Shown one piece after another: positions 1 to 8,950 of a DNA stretch of 64,000 bases. The DNA comes from Pelagibacterium flavum (GTDB taxonomy: Bacteria; Pseudomonadota; Alphaproteobacteria; Rhizobiales; Devosiaceae). A model generated the notes under the pieces. That model was not told the origin of the DNA and searched no databases. It was given only the letters and a program-made list of their open reading frames with translations. How positions within the stretch are numbered: the first letter of the stretch is position 1; each line of letters starts with the position of its first letter. The stretch spans positions 1,977,001 through 2,041,000 of the forward strand of contig NZ_CP107716.1 in the NCBI RefSeq assembly GCF_025854335.1. The letters run 5' to 3'. The position numbers were made by a program, and so were the translations under genes.

Positions 1-105
1 CGCCAGAAGTTCGCCGAACAGTTGACCACCGATCTCCTTGGATCCGGCACGTTCCAGTGCTTCGAGCAGTTTGTCCCGTTGGTCAGGCGCCAGTATCAGG
101 TGCAT
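1..105 (-). CDS. cap3: Cap3-like JAB/MPN isopeptidase, N-terminal part (cut by window edge)
   Basis: Only the first 35 codons are in the window. They read from an ATG at 103-105 and contain EIGGQLFGE near residues 24-32. This matches the start of JAB/MPN metalloprotease domains, where the Glu helps catalysis and is followed by a GGxLFG segment. The gene overlaps the end of cap2 by 23 bp in another frame, so it is probably translationally coupled. In type II CBASS, Cap3 removes the CD-NTase from the targets to which Cap2 has joined it. The zinc ligands (HxH...D) would lie outside the window, so the assignment rests on this motif and on the neighbours. Confidence 0.75.
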   Translation of the reverse strand, partial: MHLILAPDQRDKLLEALERAGSKEIGGQLFGELLA

Positions 106-1768
106 CGAGCCACTCCCTAAACAGCTGTGCGGCGTGGGCGACAGCATCGGTATCCGGCGCGGCGGACGCTTCTGCAGGTGATCGTGCGCCTACGTCCAAC
201 CATATGGTGTCGCCATTCCCTGCGAATATCCATTGAGCGCTGTAGCCGAGCAGCAGCCACGCCGCAGATCGGGGTTGAGGTCGACCATCCAGGATGTCCA
301 GAGCGATCCGCGCGGCATTCCCCGCCGTGATGGTAATGGAAGCGTCATCGGCCGCCATCGGGACGCCATCGGAGATCATCTCGTATCGGCGTTCACCGCT
401 TTGAGGCGGCTTCACGCCTTTTGCCTCGCACCACGCCAGGAAGCTAGCTCGCCCAGCGACGTAGGGCGGATCGCGCTCGGGAATGCTGGTGGACACCAAG
501 GCGCCGATCCCGCCCTCGAATACTTCAACCGACAGGAACGGCTTTTCGTTCGCGTACGCCACGGCCCCAAGAAATAGGCTTGTCGCCGAGTCTCCAGTCG
601 CGTCGATGATAACGGTCGGCGAAGCGATTTCCTGCACCTGCCACGCGTGAGTCTTGGCAGAGCGTTGCCAACTCAAGTTGTCGGTGATTGTCTTGATCGT
701 GGCGCCAGGCACGATGGACAACAATTTTTTCTTGAGCGCGTCGACCTTTCGGATGCCGACGTCCTGCCAGTCCAGGACATGACGCTCGAGATTTCCAGGA
801 AGGAAAACATCGCCGTCCACCAGGGTGATGGTGTGCACGCCAGATCGCAGCATTGACTCGGCAATTTTTGATCCGACGGACCCGCAACCGATAATGGCCG
901 CGCTCTTGCTGGCGGTCTCGCCCACCCGGCCGCTGCGGGCGCCGTGATCGTCCGGCAATATGTAGACTGCGCGATTATGCGTTACGCCGTCTGGCATCAG
1001 GTGGAACGCACTGATGTTTTCCGCGTGGACGAAAAGGGCGAGGCCGGCTGTCGACGTTTGGACCTGTTCCCTTATATCTGAAGTGAACTGTAGAGAAATT
1101 GCGGCGCGATCGTCGAGGTTGGCGGGGGGCTGCGCCGACGTGACGTAGACCGGAATGTCCGTCTGCCATTTCTCAAAGGTGGCAACGGGTGGACGCTGCG
1201 GCTTTGACCGGTCTATTTCATCATGAATGATGATGGGCCAAATCTCAGCATCGGGCGGCATCCTGAGAGCTATCACCCCCGAGGATGTACCAGCGACAAT
1301 TCGCTGCGCACAGCCTGACGAGATCAGCACCGGATTCGTCCACCAAGTATAGGATTGCACTTGATTGTAGCGGTGCGCCGATGGGGCGCGTGTAGCACCT
1401 TCACCCATCGGGTCTTCGATCTGTAGTAGATCGTGGGCGCTGCGCAAAACGTCGACACCGCCGGCGCTCGGATGCCAATTGTCCGGCCGCAATTCCAGAC
1501 AGAGCACCGACTCCCCGTACTGGTGGTCCGACCAACGTACCTTTTCTTGCGGCTCAACCCACGCCGGGACCTCAGGGAATTGGTCCGGATAGATCAGGCG
1601 CACCGGGTAGTCGTGCCCATGTACCTTAATCACACCTTCAGCACAGAGCATGCCTTTGAAGAAGCGCCAACGACCTAGTTCAAACCAGGTGCCTTCGCCG
1701 CCTAGCGCCGAGACGCAGCGCATCTCCTCTCCGAGGCGCTTCGAGTCGTCTACCCACCAGAATCTCAA
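83..1768 (-). CDS. cap2: CBASS Cap2: fused E2-E1 ubiquitin-transfer-like enzyme
   Basis: The 561-aa protein has an E2-like N-terminal domain (about residues 1-150), with a YPDQFPEVP stretch at 60-68 and a probable catalytic Cys90 in VLCLELRPDNW. The C-terminal ThiF/E1 adenylation domain (about 285-530) has the nucleotide loop GCGSVG at 294-299, the acidic VDGD at 317-320 and a candidate E1 cysteine, Cys447, in AWCEAKG. In type II CBASS, Cap2 joins the C-terminus of the CD-NTase to cellular targets and so primes it. The start is a TTG whose last two bases are shared with the cdn stop (TTGA, 1765-1768), which suggests translational coupling. There is no ATG near that junction. The E2-E1 fusion is the hallmark of the family. 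Confidence 0.9.
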   Translation of the reverse strand: MRFWWVDDSKRLGEEMRCVSALGGEGTWFELGRWRFFKGMLCAEGVIKVHGHDYPVRLIYPDQFPEVPAWVEPQEKVRWSDHQYGESVLCLELRPDNWHPSAGGVDVLRSAHDLLQIEDPMGEGATRAPSAHRYNQVQSYTWWTNPVLISSGCAQRIVAGTSSGVIALRMPPDAEIWPIIIHDEIDRSKPQRPPVATFEKWQTDIPVYVTSAQPPANLDDRAAISLQFTSDIREQVQTSTAGLALFVHAENISAFHLMPDGVTHNRAVYILPDDHGARSGRVGETASKSAAIIGCGSVGSKIAESMLRSGVHTITLVDGDVFLPGNLERHVLDWQDVGIRKVDALKKKLLSIVPGATIKTITDNLSWQRSAKTHAWQVQEIASPTVIIDATGDSATSLFLGAVAYANEKPFLSVEVFEGGIGALVSTSIPERDPPYVAGRASFLAWCEAKGVKPPQSGERRYEMISDGVPMAADDASITITAGNAARIALDILDGRPQPRSAAWLLLGYSAQWIFAGNGDTIWLDVGARSPAEASAAPDTDAVAHAAQLFREWLDAPDTGA

Positions 1769-2781
1769 GCAAAGGCCCGGGGCTTACTGCTGACAGGAGC
1801 GGCCATGTTGTTGGGGAAGGTGTAGCCCCCAACTGCTGGTGCAGAAGCTAACGTAGCCGTCTTGACGGATTTGGCCGCATTGGCGGTCCACTTGAACCTA
1901 TCGCCGAAAACACGGCGCCATTGGCGCGACGCCTCTTCCATATCATCTGCTTCCTGGGCCCGCCGCGCGATGCCGGCATAGATCCGCACCTTTTCGATAA
2001 AGGCTTGCCACTGGGCCACGGTCACCTTGGAAAGGATGTCGTTTGAGCCATCGGCTGGATCCCAGATTTGAGGTTTAAATCCGAGCTCGGCGTTTTGACC
2101 ATGCGTGGCATAGATGTTCTCCAGCGTCTGCGCGAATGCTTCGCCATAGTGGGTGACCCCAAGCGGCGCATGGCGCCCCACCAGCACTTCGAGGACGAAA
2201 CCCTTCGGTCGCTTCCCACTTGGATTGATCCGGCGCCACCACTTGAACATTTTGACCAGGGGTTTGAAACGTCCGCCATAGGTCTCGTTCCGTTCGGCGC
2301 TCCACTGGCTGTGCATCGGCGGGTTGGTGAATTTCCACGTCCCACTCTCACGATCCGCGATCATGTATCCACCGCTGGCGAGTTCGTAGACAGGTACGAT
2401 GTCCATGTCGGCTTGCCAGGTTTCCAGACGCACCGAACGACGATTAATGCGCTCAACGATATAACCGTCGCCTCCGTTCTCGAGCGCTTTGCACACAGCT
2501 TTCAGCACCGCGTCGGGGGTGTCCTGGTTGGTGAAGTTTGTGACGACGATGATGTCGACATCTGGCTTTTCCTGCACGCCATCGACGGTGCCGGGCCTGA
2601 TGGAGGTGTCGCGCGCATAGCTTCCTGACAAGAACGCATACTGGAACTTCGACTTGAAATCTTTCTGAGTGGCGAGGTGCTCGCGCACACCATTATGGCC
2701 ACCAGATGCTCGGCCCACGGTCGTGGGGCTAGGCTCGATGTCTTTTAGCAGTTCGTTGAAGCGAGCCTGAGGTACCGGCAT
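1765..2781 (-). CDS. CBASS CD-NTase (cyclic oligonucleotide synthase)
   Basis: The 338-aa protein has a nucleotidyltransferase core: GSYARDTSIRPG from residue 53, the metal-binding pair Asp74/Asp76 in PDVDIIVV, and a third acidic residue Asp127 in ADMDIVPVY. These are the catalytic features of CD-NTases, which make cyclic di- or trinucleotide alarms on phage infection. A helical C-terminal domain follows and ends in a flexible tail rich in Ala, Pro and Ser that finishes ...AFA. A free small C-terminal residue is what Cap2 is expected to use. The start ATG at 2779-2781 follows a GGAGGG site. The next genes are cap2 (4-bp overlap) and cap3, giving a type II CBASS order. The clade and the nucleotide made cannot be told by eye. 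Confidence 0.9.
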   Translation of the reverse strand: MPVPQARFNELLKDIEPSPTTVGRASGGHNGVREHLATQKDFKSKFQYAFLSGSYARDTSIRPGTVDGVQEKPDVDIIVVTNFTNQDTPDAVLKAVCKALENGGDGYIVERINRRSVRLETWQADMDIVPVYELASGGYMIADRESGTWKFTNPPMHSQWSAERNETYGGRFKPLVKMFKWWRRINPSGKRPKGFVLEVLVGRHAPLGVTHYGEAFAQTLENIYATHGQNAELGFKPQIWDPADGSNDILSKVTVAQWQAFIEKVRIYAGIARRAQEADDMEEASRQWRRVFGDRFKWTANAAKSVKTATLASAPAVGGYTFPNNMAAPVSSKPRAFA

Positions 2782-2823
2782 GCTGCCCTCCGTTAAGATT
2801 CACCTATTGTTCTTCCAGTCATT

Positions 2824-2848
2824 CGGCGGCGAGAAAATCCCGCCGCCG
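2824..2848. other. GC-rich hairpin between nrdJ and the CBASS operon
   Basis: A perfect 8-bp stem (CGGCGGCG/CGCCGCCG) with a 9-nt A-rich loop lies in the 265-bp gap between two genes that both run leftward. Reading leftward, no T-run follows, so it is not a textbook terminator for nrdJ. Reading rightward it is followed by TTTGATT. It may still part the housekeeping gene from the defence operon. The rest of the gap (2849-3046) shows nothing I recognise. Confidence 0.35.
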
Positions 2849-3046
2849 TTTGATTAAATCGAACGATCACTTCTGACTGTTCGTAGTGCAGTACTTTGCG
2901 ACCGTCACCAGCCACATTCAATCCAACAATAAGGAGCAGTCACGGCGAGGTTGTCGCGGAGCCGAACTGTTGGGTGCATTGAGGCAATCGTTGGTTTCCT
3001 CCGGCCATCCGTTGGGTGAATTCACACCGCGCTGCTGATCGCGACC

Positions 3047-6000
3047 TCAGCTACACCCGGTCGTGCTCCCGCAGGTATCACACTTCAAGCACGTGCCATT
3101 CCGCACCAGCGTGAAGTTCTGGCACTCCGAGCATGCCTCGCCCACGTACCCCTTCATCTGGGCTTCCAGCCGCAGGGTTGTTGTGTCCTTGGCCTGGGCT
3201 TCGTCGACCAGTTTGGTGGCGGCGGCTTCGGCCTCGGCTTCCGGTTCGGCTTTGAGCGCCGTGCCTTGCTTCAAAGCCGTGACCGTCTGGGTCTGCATGG
3301 CCTGGACGGGGTTGGCGAGTTTGAGGTCGGAGGAGGCGACCAGCATCAGGGTCTTGTCCTTGACGCGGCCGCGGGTCATGCCGCGGGAGACGAAATTGTC
3401 GGCCGGGACCGGGGCGGGAGCCGAGCGGTCCTTGACCTGGTTGTCTTCCGAGACGCCCTTGCCGATCGAGGTGGCGCCGGCGTCGGGGGTGACGTGGGCC
3501 AGATCGGTGCGGTCGAGATAGGAAATGGCCAGCTCGCGGAACACGTAATCGAGGATCGATGTGGCGTTCTTGATGTGGTCATTGCCCATGACGAGACCGG
3601 CAGGCTCGAAACGGGTGAAGGTGAAGGCCTCGACGAATTCATCGAGCGGCACGCCATATTGCAGGCCGATCGAGATCGCGATGGCGAAATTGTTCATCAT
3701 GGCGCGGAAGGCGGCGCCTTCCTTGTGCATGTCGATGAAGATTTCACCCAGGCGTCCATCGGCATATTCGCCGGTGTGGACATAGACCTTGTGGCCGCCA
3801 ACGATTGCCTTCTGGGTGTAACCCTTGCGGCGGTCGGGCATGCGTTCACGCTCACGGTAACGCTCGCGCTCGACGATGCGTTCGACGATCTTTTCGGCAA
3901 CGGCCGGGATGCGCTCGGAAAGCGCGGCGGCGGCGAGTTCGGCCACTTCGTCCTCGTCTTCGTCCTCATCGGCGAGGAGCGAGGAATTGAGCGGCTGGGA
4001 GAGCTTGGAGCCATCGCGATAGAGCGCGTTGGCCTTGAGCGCCAGCTTCCAGGAGAGCATGTAGGCTTCCTTGGAATCCTCGACGGTCGCATCGTTGGGC
4101 ATGTTGATGGTCTTGGAGATCGCGCCCGAAATGAAGGGCTGAGCCGCGGCCATCATGCGGATGTGGGACTCGACCGAAAGATACCGCTTGCCGATCTTGC
4201 CGCAGGGGGTGGCGCAATCGAAGACGGGCAGATGCTCGTCCTTGAGGAACGGCGCGCCTTCGAGCGTCATGGCGCCGCAAACGTGAATGTTGGCGGCTTC
4301 GATGTCCTTTTTGGCAAAGCCAAGGAAGGGCAGAAGCTCAAAGGTCGGGTCGATCAGCTGCGCATCGGTGACGCCGAGAGATTTAAGGAAATCAGCGCCC
4401 AGCGTCCACTGGTTGAAGACGAACTTTATGTCGAAGGCCGACTTCATGGCCGCGTTGAGCGCGGCGATCTTGTCCTCGGGGAAGCCCTTGGCGGCCAGCG
4501 TCACCGGATTGACGCCCGGCGCCTGGTTCATGTTGCCATGGCCCACGGCGTAGGCTTCGATCTCGGCGATCTGGTCTTCGGAATAGCCCAGCGTGCGCAG
4601 GGCGGCGGGGACGGCGCGGTTGATGATCTTGAAGTAGCCGCCACCGGCGAGCTTCTTGAACTTGACCAGCGCAAAGTCCGGTTCGATGCCGGTGGTGTCG
4701 CAATCCATGACCAGACCGATGGTGCCGGTCGGGGCGATGACGGAAACCTGGGCGTTGCGGTAGCCGTGCTTTTCACCCAGTTCGAGCGCCAGATCCCAGG
4801 CGGCGATCGCGCGATCGATCAGGTTCTGATCGGGGCACGAGGCGTGGTCGAGCGGGACGGGCGTGATCGAGAGGGCTTCATAGCCATCGGCCTTGCCGTA
4901 AGCGGCATTGCGGTGATTGCGGATGACGCGCAGCATGTGCTTGGCGTTGCGCTTGTAATCCTTGAACGCACCGAGCTCGGAGGCGATTTCGGCCGAGGTT
5001 GCGTAGGACACGCCGGTCATGATGGCGGTCAGCGCACCGGCGATGGCGCGGCCTTCGTCGCTGTCATAGGGGATGCCCGAGGTCATCAAGAGGCCGCCGA
5101 TATTGGCGTAGCCCAGACCAAGCGTGCGGTAGATGAAGGAGCGCTCGGCAATGGCTTTCGAGGGGAACTGGGCCATCATCACCGAGACTTCGAGGACGAG
5201 GGTCCACAGCCGCACCGTGTGCTCGTAATCGCCGGTCGCGAACACCCCATCCTTGCCGCGATAGGGCAGCAGATTGACGGATGCCAGATTACAGGCGGTG
5301 TCATCGAGGAACATGTATTCCGAGCACGGGTTCGATGCGTTGATCGGGCCGGCTTCGGGGGAGGTGTGCCACTCGTTGATGGTGGTGTGGTACTGGATGC
5401 CGGGATCGGCGGAGGCCCAGGCGGCATAGCCGACCTGTTCCCACAGATCGCGTGCCTTGAGGGTCTTGGTGACCTTGCCGGACTGGCGCGCGGTGAGGTT
5501 CCAGTCGCCATCGTCTTCGACGGCGCGCAGGAAATCATCGGTGACGCGGACCGAGTTGTTCGAGTTCTGGCCCGAAACGGTCAGATAGGCTTCCGAATCC
5601 CAATCTGTGTCGTAGATGGGGAATTCGATGTCGGTGTAGCCCTGCTTGGCGAACTGGATGACGCGGAAGATGTAGTTTTCCGGGACCAGCGCCTTCTTGG
5701 CGGCCTTGACCTCGCGCTTGAGTGCCGGGTTCTTGTTGGGATCGAAGCAATCATCGGCGTGGCCGTCGCAGTTCACAGCGGCCTTCATGATGAGCTTGAG
5801 GTGTTTCGAGACGGTCTTGGAGCCGGTGACCAGCGCTGCCACCTTCTGTTCTTCCTTGACCTTCCAGTTGATGTATTCCTCGATATCGGGGTGATCGATG
5901 TCGATCACCACCATCTTGGCGGCGCGGCGGGTGGTGCCGCCCGACTTGATGGCGCCGGCGGCGCGGTCGCCGATTTTCAGGAACGACATGAGGCCGGACG

Positions 6001-6751
6001 ACTTGCCGCCGCCCGAGAGCTTTTCGCCCGAGCCGCGCAGGGCCGAGAAATTGGTGCCGGTGCCCGAGCCGTACTTGAACAGACGCGCTTCGCGGACCCA
6101 GAGGTCCATGATGCCGTTCTCGTTGACGAGATCATCGTCGACCGACTGGATGAAGCAGGCGTGGGGCTGGGGGTGCTCGTAGGCCGATTTGGACTGGACG
6201 AGCTTACCGGTGAAGGGGTCGACATAGAAATGGCCCTGGCCGGGACCGTCGATGCCATAGGCCCAGTGCAGGCCGGTGTTGAACCATTGCGGGGAATTGG
6301 GGGCAACGCGCTGGGTGGCGAGCATGTAGCACAGCTCGTCATAGAAGGTGCGGGCATCCTCTTCAGAGGTGAAATAGCCGCCCTTCCAGCCCCAATAGGT
6401 CCAGGTGCCGGCGAGGCGGTTGAAGACCTGGCGCGAATCCATTTCCGAGCCATAACGCTCGTCTTCGGGGAGCTTGGCGAGCGCCTTTTCGTCGGGGACC
6501 GAGCGCCACAGCCAGGAGGGGACGTCGTTTTCTTCGACCTTCTTGAGGACCTTGGCGACACCGGCCTTGCGGAAATATTTCTGCGCGATGATGTCGGCGG
6601 CGACCTGGCTCCAGGGCGCGGGGACAGCGATGTCCTCAAGCTTGAAGACCACAGACCCGTCCGGGTTGCGGATTTCGCTCGTGGCCGAGCGGAATTCGAT
6701 GCCGGCATAGGCCGATTGCCCAGCCGTGGTGAAGCGCCGTTCTATATGCAT
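3047..6751 (-). CDS. nrdJ: Vitamin B12-dependent (class II) ribonucleoside-diphosphate reductase
   Basis: The 1234-aa protein makes deoxyribonucleotides using adenosylcobalamin and so works with or without oxygen. It has the NPCSE active-site segment (about residue 475), [16 protein letters not shown] (about 232), the [12 protein letters not shown] stretch, and [10 protein letters not shown] near residue 670. A low-complexity acidic then Arg/Glu-rich linker lies near residues 925-980. The C-terminus is a zinc-ribbon-like tail with paired cysteines ([16 protein letters not shown]), probably the part that passes electrons to the active site. Length and order fit the long NrdJ form of Alphaproteobacteria. 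No other nrd gene is in the window. The ATG at 6749-6751 begins MHIERRFT. Expression is probably set by NrdR through the boxes upstream. Confidence 0.95.
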   Translation of the reverse strand: MHIERRFTTAGQSAYAGIEFRSATSEIRNPDGSVVFKLEDIAVPAPWSQVAADIIAQKYFRKAGVAKVLKKVEENDVPSWLWRSVPDEKALAKLPEDERYGSEMDSRQVFNRLAGTWTYWGWKGGYFTSEEDARTFYDELCYMLATQRVAPNSPQWFNTGLHWAYGIDGPGQGHFYVDPFTGKLVQSKSAYEHPQPHACFIQSVDDDLVNENGIMDLWVREARLFKYGSGTGTNFSALRGSGEKLSGGGKSSGLMSFLKIGDRAAGAIKSGGTTRRAAKMVVIDIDHPDIEEYINWKVKEEQKVAALVTGSKTVSKHLKLIMKAAVNCDGHADDCFDPNKNPALKREVKAAKKALVPENYIFRVIQFAKQGYTDIEFPIYDTDWDSEAYLTVSGQNSNNSVRVTDDFLRAVEDDGDWNLTARQSGKVTKTLKARDLWEQVGYAAWASADPGIQYHTTINEWHTSPEAGPINASNPCSEYMFLDDTACNLASVNLLPYRGKDGVFATGDYEHTVRLWTLVLEVSVMMAQFPSKAIAERSFIYRTLGLGYANIGGLLMTSGIPYDSDEGRAIAGALTAIMTGVSYATSAEIASELGAFKDYKRNAKHMLRVIRNHRNAAYGKADGYEALSITPVPLDHASCPDQNLIDRAIAAWDLALELGEKHGYRNAQVSVIAPTGTIGLVMDCDTTGIEPDFALVKFKKLAGGGYFKIINRAVPAALRTLGYSEDQIAEIEAYAVGHGNMNQAPGVNPVTLAAKGFPEDKIAALNAAMKSAFDIKFVFNQWTLGADFLKSLGVTDAQLIDPTFELLPFLGFAKKDIEAANIHVCGAMTLEGAPFLKDEHLPVFDCATPCGKIGKRYLSVESHIRMMAAAQPFISGAISKTINMPNDATVEDSKEAYMLSWKLALKANALYRDGSKLSQPLNSSLLADEDEDEDEVAELAAAALSERIPAVAEKIVERIVERERYRERERMPDRRKGYTQKAIVGGHKVYVHTGEYADGRLGEIFIDMHKEGAAFRAMMNNFAIAISIGLQYGVPLDEFVEAFTFTRFEPAGLVMGNDHIKNATSILDYVFRELAISYLDRTDLAHVTPDAGATSIGKGVSEDNQVKDRSAPAPVPADNFVSRGMTRGRVKDKTLMLVASSDLKLANPVQAMQTQTVTALKQGTALKAEPEAEAEAAATKLVDEAQAKDTTTLRLEAQMKGYVGEACSECQNFTLVRNGTCLKCDTCGSTTGCS

Positions 6752-6905
6752 TCGTCTTGTATCCCCAAACTAGGTGCCGCTCTGCTGGCTGATCGCCCCT
6801 GCAAGCGCCTTGTCGTTGCCGACAATGTCGATTTGATCGGGTCATGAATCGGCCCGTTGATGTGACTGTTTTCGATTCTTTGGCGAACCGTCAATCACAC
6901 GAAAT

Positions 6906-6952
6906 CGACTATCCCTTGTGCCTATGGATTACTCACTCGCTAAATATAGTGG
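6906..6952. promoter_or_regulatory. Tandem NrdR-box-like sites upstream of nrdJ
   Basis: Two 16-bp sites, 6906-6921 and 6937-6952, start exactly 31 bp apart, about three helical turns. Against the NrdR consensus ACACWATATWTWGTGT the right site (TCGCTAAATATAGTGG) matches 12 of 16 positions on the plus strand and about 13 on the minus strand. The left site (CGACTATCCCTTGTGC) matches 10. NrdR binds such pairs to repress ribonucleotide reductase genes. The sites lie 155-200 bp upstream of the nrdJ start. The match and spacing are seen; regulation is inferred. Confidence 0.65.
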
Positions 6953-7279
6953 TTTTTAGTGTGGATAGCGAGGAAAACGTGCAAAAAGCTGCATAAGTTT
7001 CACTAGGGTGTCACAAAGCAAGTGCGAGCAAAGGTTAATGAAGCGTTGTCTGGAAAAGCGCGGTTAAGTGTTGGAAAAACCTCATTCTCTGGCGCTTCGC
7101 AAGGCGGGCGCTAGACTCACAAAGCCCTGTCAAGCGGCTTTTTTGACCCCGGATCGCGCTTTTTTGTTCGCTCACGAAATGCACAGCATCTTGTGTGCGA
7201 AACAGGACTGAAATCGACCGCAGCACTCTCTAGGCTGACCCGGTCATGTGTGCTAAGCCCAACCAACTCATCGTGACGC
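6953..7279. other. Intergenic region between divergent nrdJ and the complex I protein gene
   Basis: This stretch has short T-runs and A-runs (for example around 7137-7165) but no open frame with a good ribosome binding site and no riboswitch I recognise. I looked for a cobalamin-riboswitch core, because nrdJ uses B12, and did not find one. Confidence 0.3.
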
Positions 7280-7693
7280 GTGAAGGTATCGGACGTGGCA
7301 AACAGCGGCTTTAAACAGTTCGTTTTCGAAATTTTCGGCTGGTGGAACAAGCAGACCCTTTCCACCCGCATTTTCACCGCCTTGCGCGGGGTCAAGGTGG
7401 GCGAGGACGAGTTCGGCAACGTCTATTACGAAGGCAAGAAGGATGGCCGCCGCTGGGTCGTCTATAATGGCTATGCGGAAGCGTCTGCGATTCCGGCCGG
7501 CTGGCATGGCTGGATGCACCGGCGCACCGACGTGCCGCCGTCCAAGTCCGACTACAAGCCGCACGAGTGGGAAAAGGCCCATATCCCCAACATGACCGGT
7601 ACGGCGCAGGCCTATCGTCCGGATGGATCGATCCTGACGCCGCAATCGCGTCCGCGCGTTACCGGCGACTATGATGCCTGGTCGCCGGAATAG
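7280..7693 (+). CDS. NADH:ubiquinone oxidoreductase accessory subunit, NDUFA12 family
   Basis: The 137-aa protein belongs to the NDUFA12/B17.2 family, an accessory subunit of respiratory complex I found in mitochondria and Alphaproteobacteria. Seen features are FGNVYYEGKKDGRRWV near residues 46-61, WHGWMHRRTDVPP near 75-87, and a C-terminal half with HIPNMTGT and YRPDGS. The start is uncertain: a GTG at 7280 has little upstream signal, while a GTG at 7295 (giving VANSGFKQF) has GAAGG at a fair distance. The next gene follows after 15 bp in the same direction and may be cotranscribed. The family call is firm. Confidence 0.9.
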   Translation: MKVSDVANSGFKQFVFEIFGWWNKQTLSTRIFTALRGVKVGEDEFGNVYYEGKKDGRRWVVYNGYAEASAIPAGWHGWMHRRTDVPPSKSDYKPHEWEKAHIPNMTGTAQAYRPDGSILTPQSRPRVTGDYDAWSPE

Positions 7694-7708
7694 GGCGGTT
7701 CTGCCCGC

Positions 7709-8122
7709 GTGAGCGCTCCGGGACTTAAAGGCATTGCGAGCTGTCTGGCGCTTGCCGTTGCCGTGAGTGCGGCGCCGGCCCACGCGCAAGCCATTTCCAA
7801 TCCGGTGGCGGTCTTTACCGGGCTCGACAAGATCACCGGCCGGATCACGATATTTGATGTCTATATCGATGAGACAGTGCAGTTCGGATCGCTGCAGCTG
7901 ACGCCACGTGTCTGCTACTCACGGCCCCAAACCGAGGCGCAGAGCGTTTCAGCCTTTGTGCAGGTGGACGAGGTTTCGCTGCAGGCGACCATGGAGAGGG
8001 TGTTTTCTGGCTGGATGTTTGCCGATTCGCCAGCGCTCAATGCCATCGACAACGCCGTTTATGATGTCTGGCTGATCGATTGTCGCCAGACATCAGATGT
8101 GCCACCACCCGACCAGCGCTAG
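7709..8122 (+). CDS. DUF2155 secreted protein
   Basis: The 137-aa protein opens with a likely signal peptide (hydrophobic stretch, then APAHAQA near residues 22-28), so it is probably periplasmic. The body has KITGRITIFDVYIDETVQFGSL cut by a short turn, a Cys in RVCYSRP, and SGWMFADSPALNAIDN near the end, all typical of DUF2155. No function is known; the gene often lies close to complex I accessory genes and aat in this group. The start is GTG. The stop codon TAG (8120-8122) is the first three bases of the palindromic repeat that follows, so the native C-terminus may have been altered when the element arrived. Confidence 0.8.
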   Translation: MSAPGLKGIASCLALAVAVSAAPAHAQAISNPVAVFTGLDKITGRITIFDVYIDETVQFGSLQLTPRVCYSRPQTEAQSVSAFVQVDEVSLQATMERVFSGWMFADSPALNAIDNAVYDVWLIDCRQTSDVPPPDQR

Positions 8123-8266
8123 GTTGCATGGACAGTTCGGTGATGGTGGCCTGCAAATGGCAGTTTTCTGCGCTTCCGGTGCTCACGTACCCAAATGTAC
8201 GCTCCGCTCCGGTTCTCGAAAACTGCCATTTTCGGCTCACCCTGACCGAACTCTCCACACAACCTA
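8120..8266. repeat. 147-bp near-perfect palindrome between convergent genes
   Basis: The left arm starts TAGGTTG and the right arm ends CAACCTA. The arms match with scattered differences over some 70 bp each, including ATGGCAGTTTTC against GAAAACTGCCAT and ACAGTTCGGT against ACCGAACTCT. The outermost TAG on each strand is the stop codon of the gene running into it (DUF2155 on plus, aat on minus). It could fold into a long hairpin and end transcription from both sides. It looks like a non-coding mobile palindromic element; there is no transposase. Confidence 0.85.
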
Positions 8267-8896
8267 CCCCGTCTTATCCCACGCGTAGAAGTCACCTTCA
8301 ATATCGAGGGCACCCGAGAGGCGGATTTCGTAGATGGTGCGAGGGATTTCGATGGCGCCGAGAGATGCCAGATGGTCGGTGATGAACTGGGTGTCGAGGA
8401 GCGCATAACCGCCCGCCTTGAGCCGATCGACGAGGTGGGCCAGGGCGATCTTTGAGGCGTCGGTGCGCCGGTGAAACATGGATTCGCCAAAAAAGGCGCC
8501 GCCGATGGACAGACCATAGAGGCCGCCCACCAGCTCGTCGCCGTCATAGACCTCCACGGTGTGACAATAGCCCATGGCAAACAGCTCACCGTAGAGCGCG
8601 CGGATGGTGGGGTTGATCCAGGTCGATTCCCGGTCACTGCCAGCGGTCGCGCAGCCTTCGATGACACTGGCAAAGTCGCGATCGACAACAACCGAAAAAC
8701 CACTTTTGCGCATGGTCTTTCGGAGGCTTCTTGATGTCCTGAATCCGTCGAGCGGCAAGACGCCGCGCATCTGTGGGCTGACCCAGAAGATATCGGGATC
8801 TTCGGCGCTTTCCGACATCGGGAAAATCCCGGCGCGATAAGCGCGCAGGATCAACTCGGGCGTCAGTTCGATATCGAAAGGGTCGTTCCGTGTCAT
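8264..8896 (-). CDS. aat: Leucyl/phenylalanyl-tRNA--protein transferase
   Basis: This enzyme adds Leu or Phe from aminoacyl-tRNA to proteins with N-terminal Lys or Arg, marking them for ClpAP. Seen are YRAGIFPMSE near the N-terminus, WVSPQMRGVLPL, TWINPTIRALYGELFAMGYC cut by short variation, and GGLYGLSIGGAFFGESMF with the conserved ESMF. I chose the ATG at 8894-8896 (MTRNDPF, 210 aa) over a TTG seven codons upstream. The stop lies in the palindromic repeat. Its ClpP partner is encoded far away in this window at 58994. Family membership is clear. Confidence 0.93.
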   Translation of the reverse strand: MTRNDPFDIELTPELILRAYRAGIFPMSESAEDPDIFWVSPQMRGVLPLDGFRTSRSLRKTMRKSGFSVVVDRDFASVIEGCATAGSDRESTWINPTIRALYGELFAMGYCHTVEVYDGDELVGGLYGLSIGGAFFGESMFHRRTDASKIALAHLVDRLKAGGYALLDTQFITDHLASLGAIEIPRTIYEIRLSGALDIEGDFYAWDKTG

Positions 8897-8921
8897 CGCA
8901 AAATCGTATCGTCGCAAAAAT

Positions 8922-8946
8922 CAAAAAGCGGCCCGTTGGGCCGCCT
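8922..8946 (-). terminator. Rho-independent terminator of aroQ-accB-accC
   Basis: Reading leftward, a 7-bp GC stem (GCGGCCC with GGGCCGC, 3-nt loop) is followed by TTTTTG. It lies just past the accC stop. Confidence 0.8.
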
Positions 8947-8950
8947 TCTG

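Noticed and set aside
3266..6847. A 1193-codon open frame on the plus strand opposite nrdJ
   Set aside because: It is the mirror of a GC-rich, codon-biased gene. Its Gly/Val/Asp-rich translation has no domains, and nrdJ on the other strand is certain.
6752..7279. A cobalamin riboswitch before nrdJ
   Set aside because: I looked for the conserved B12-box core, since the enzyme needs B12, and did not see it. The NrdR-like pair is a better explanation of control.
8080..8382. Small frames through the palindrome that look alike on both strands
   Set aside because: They resemble each other only because the DNA is an inverted repeat. They overlap two gene ends and have no start signals.
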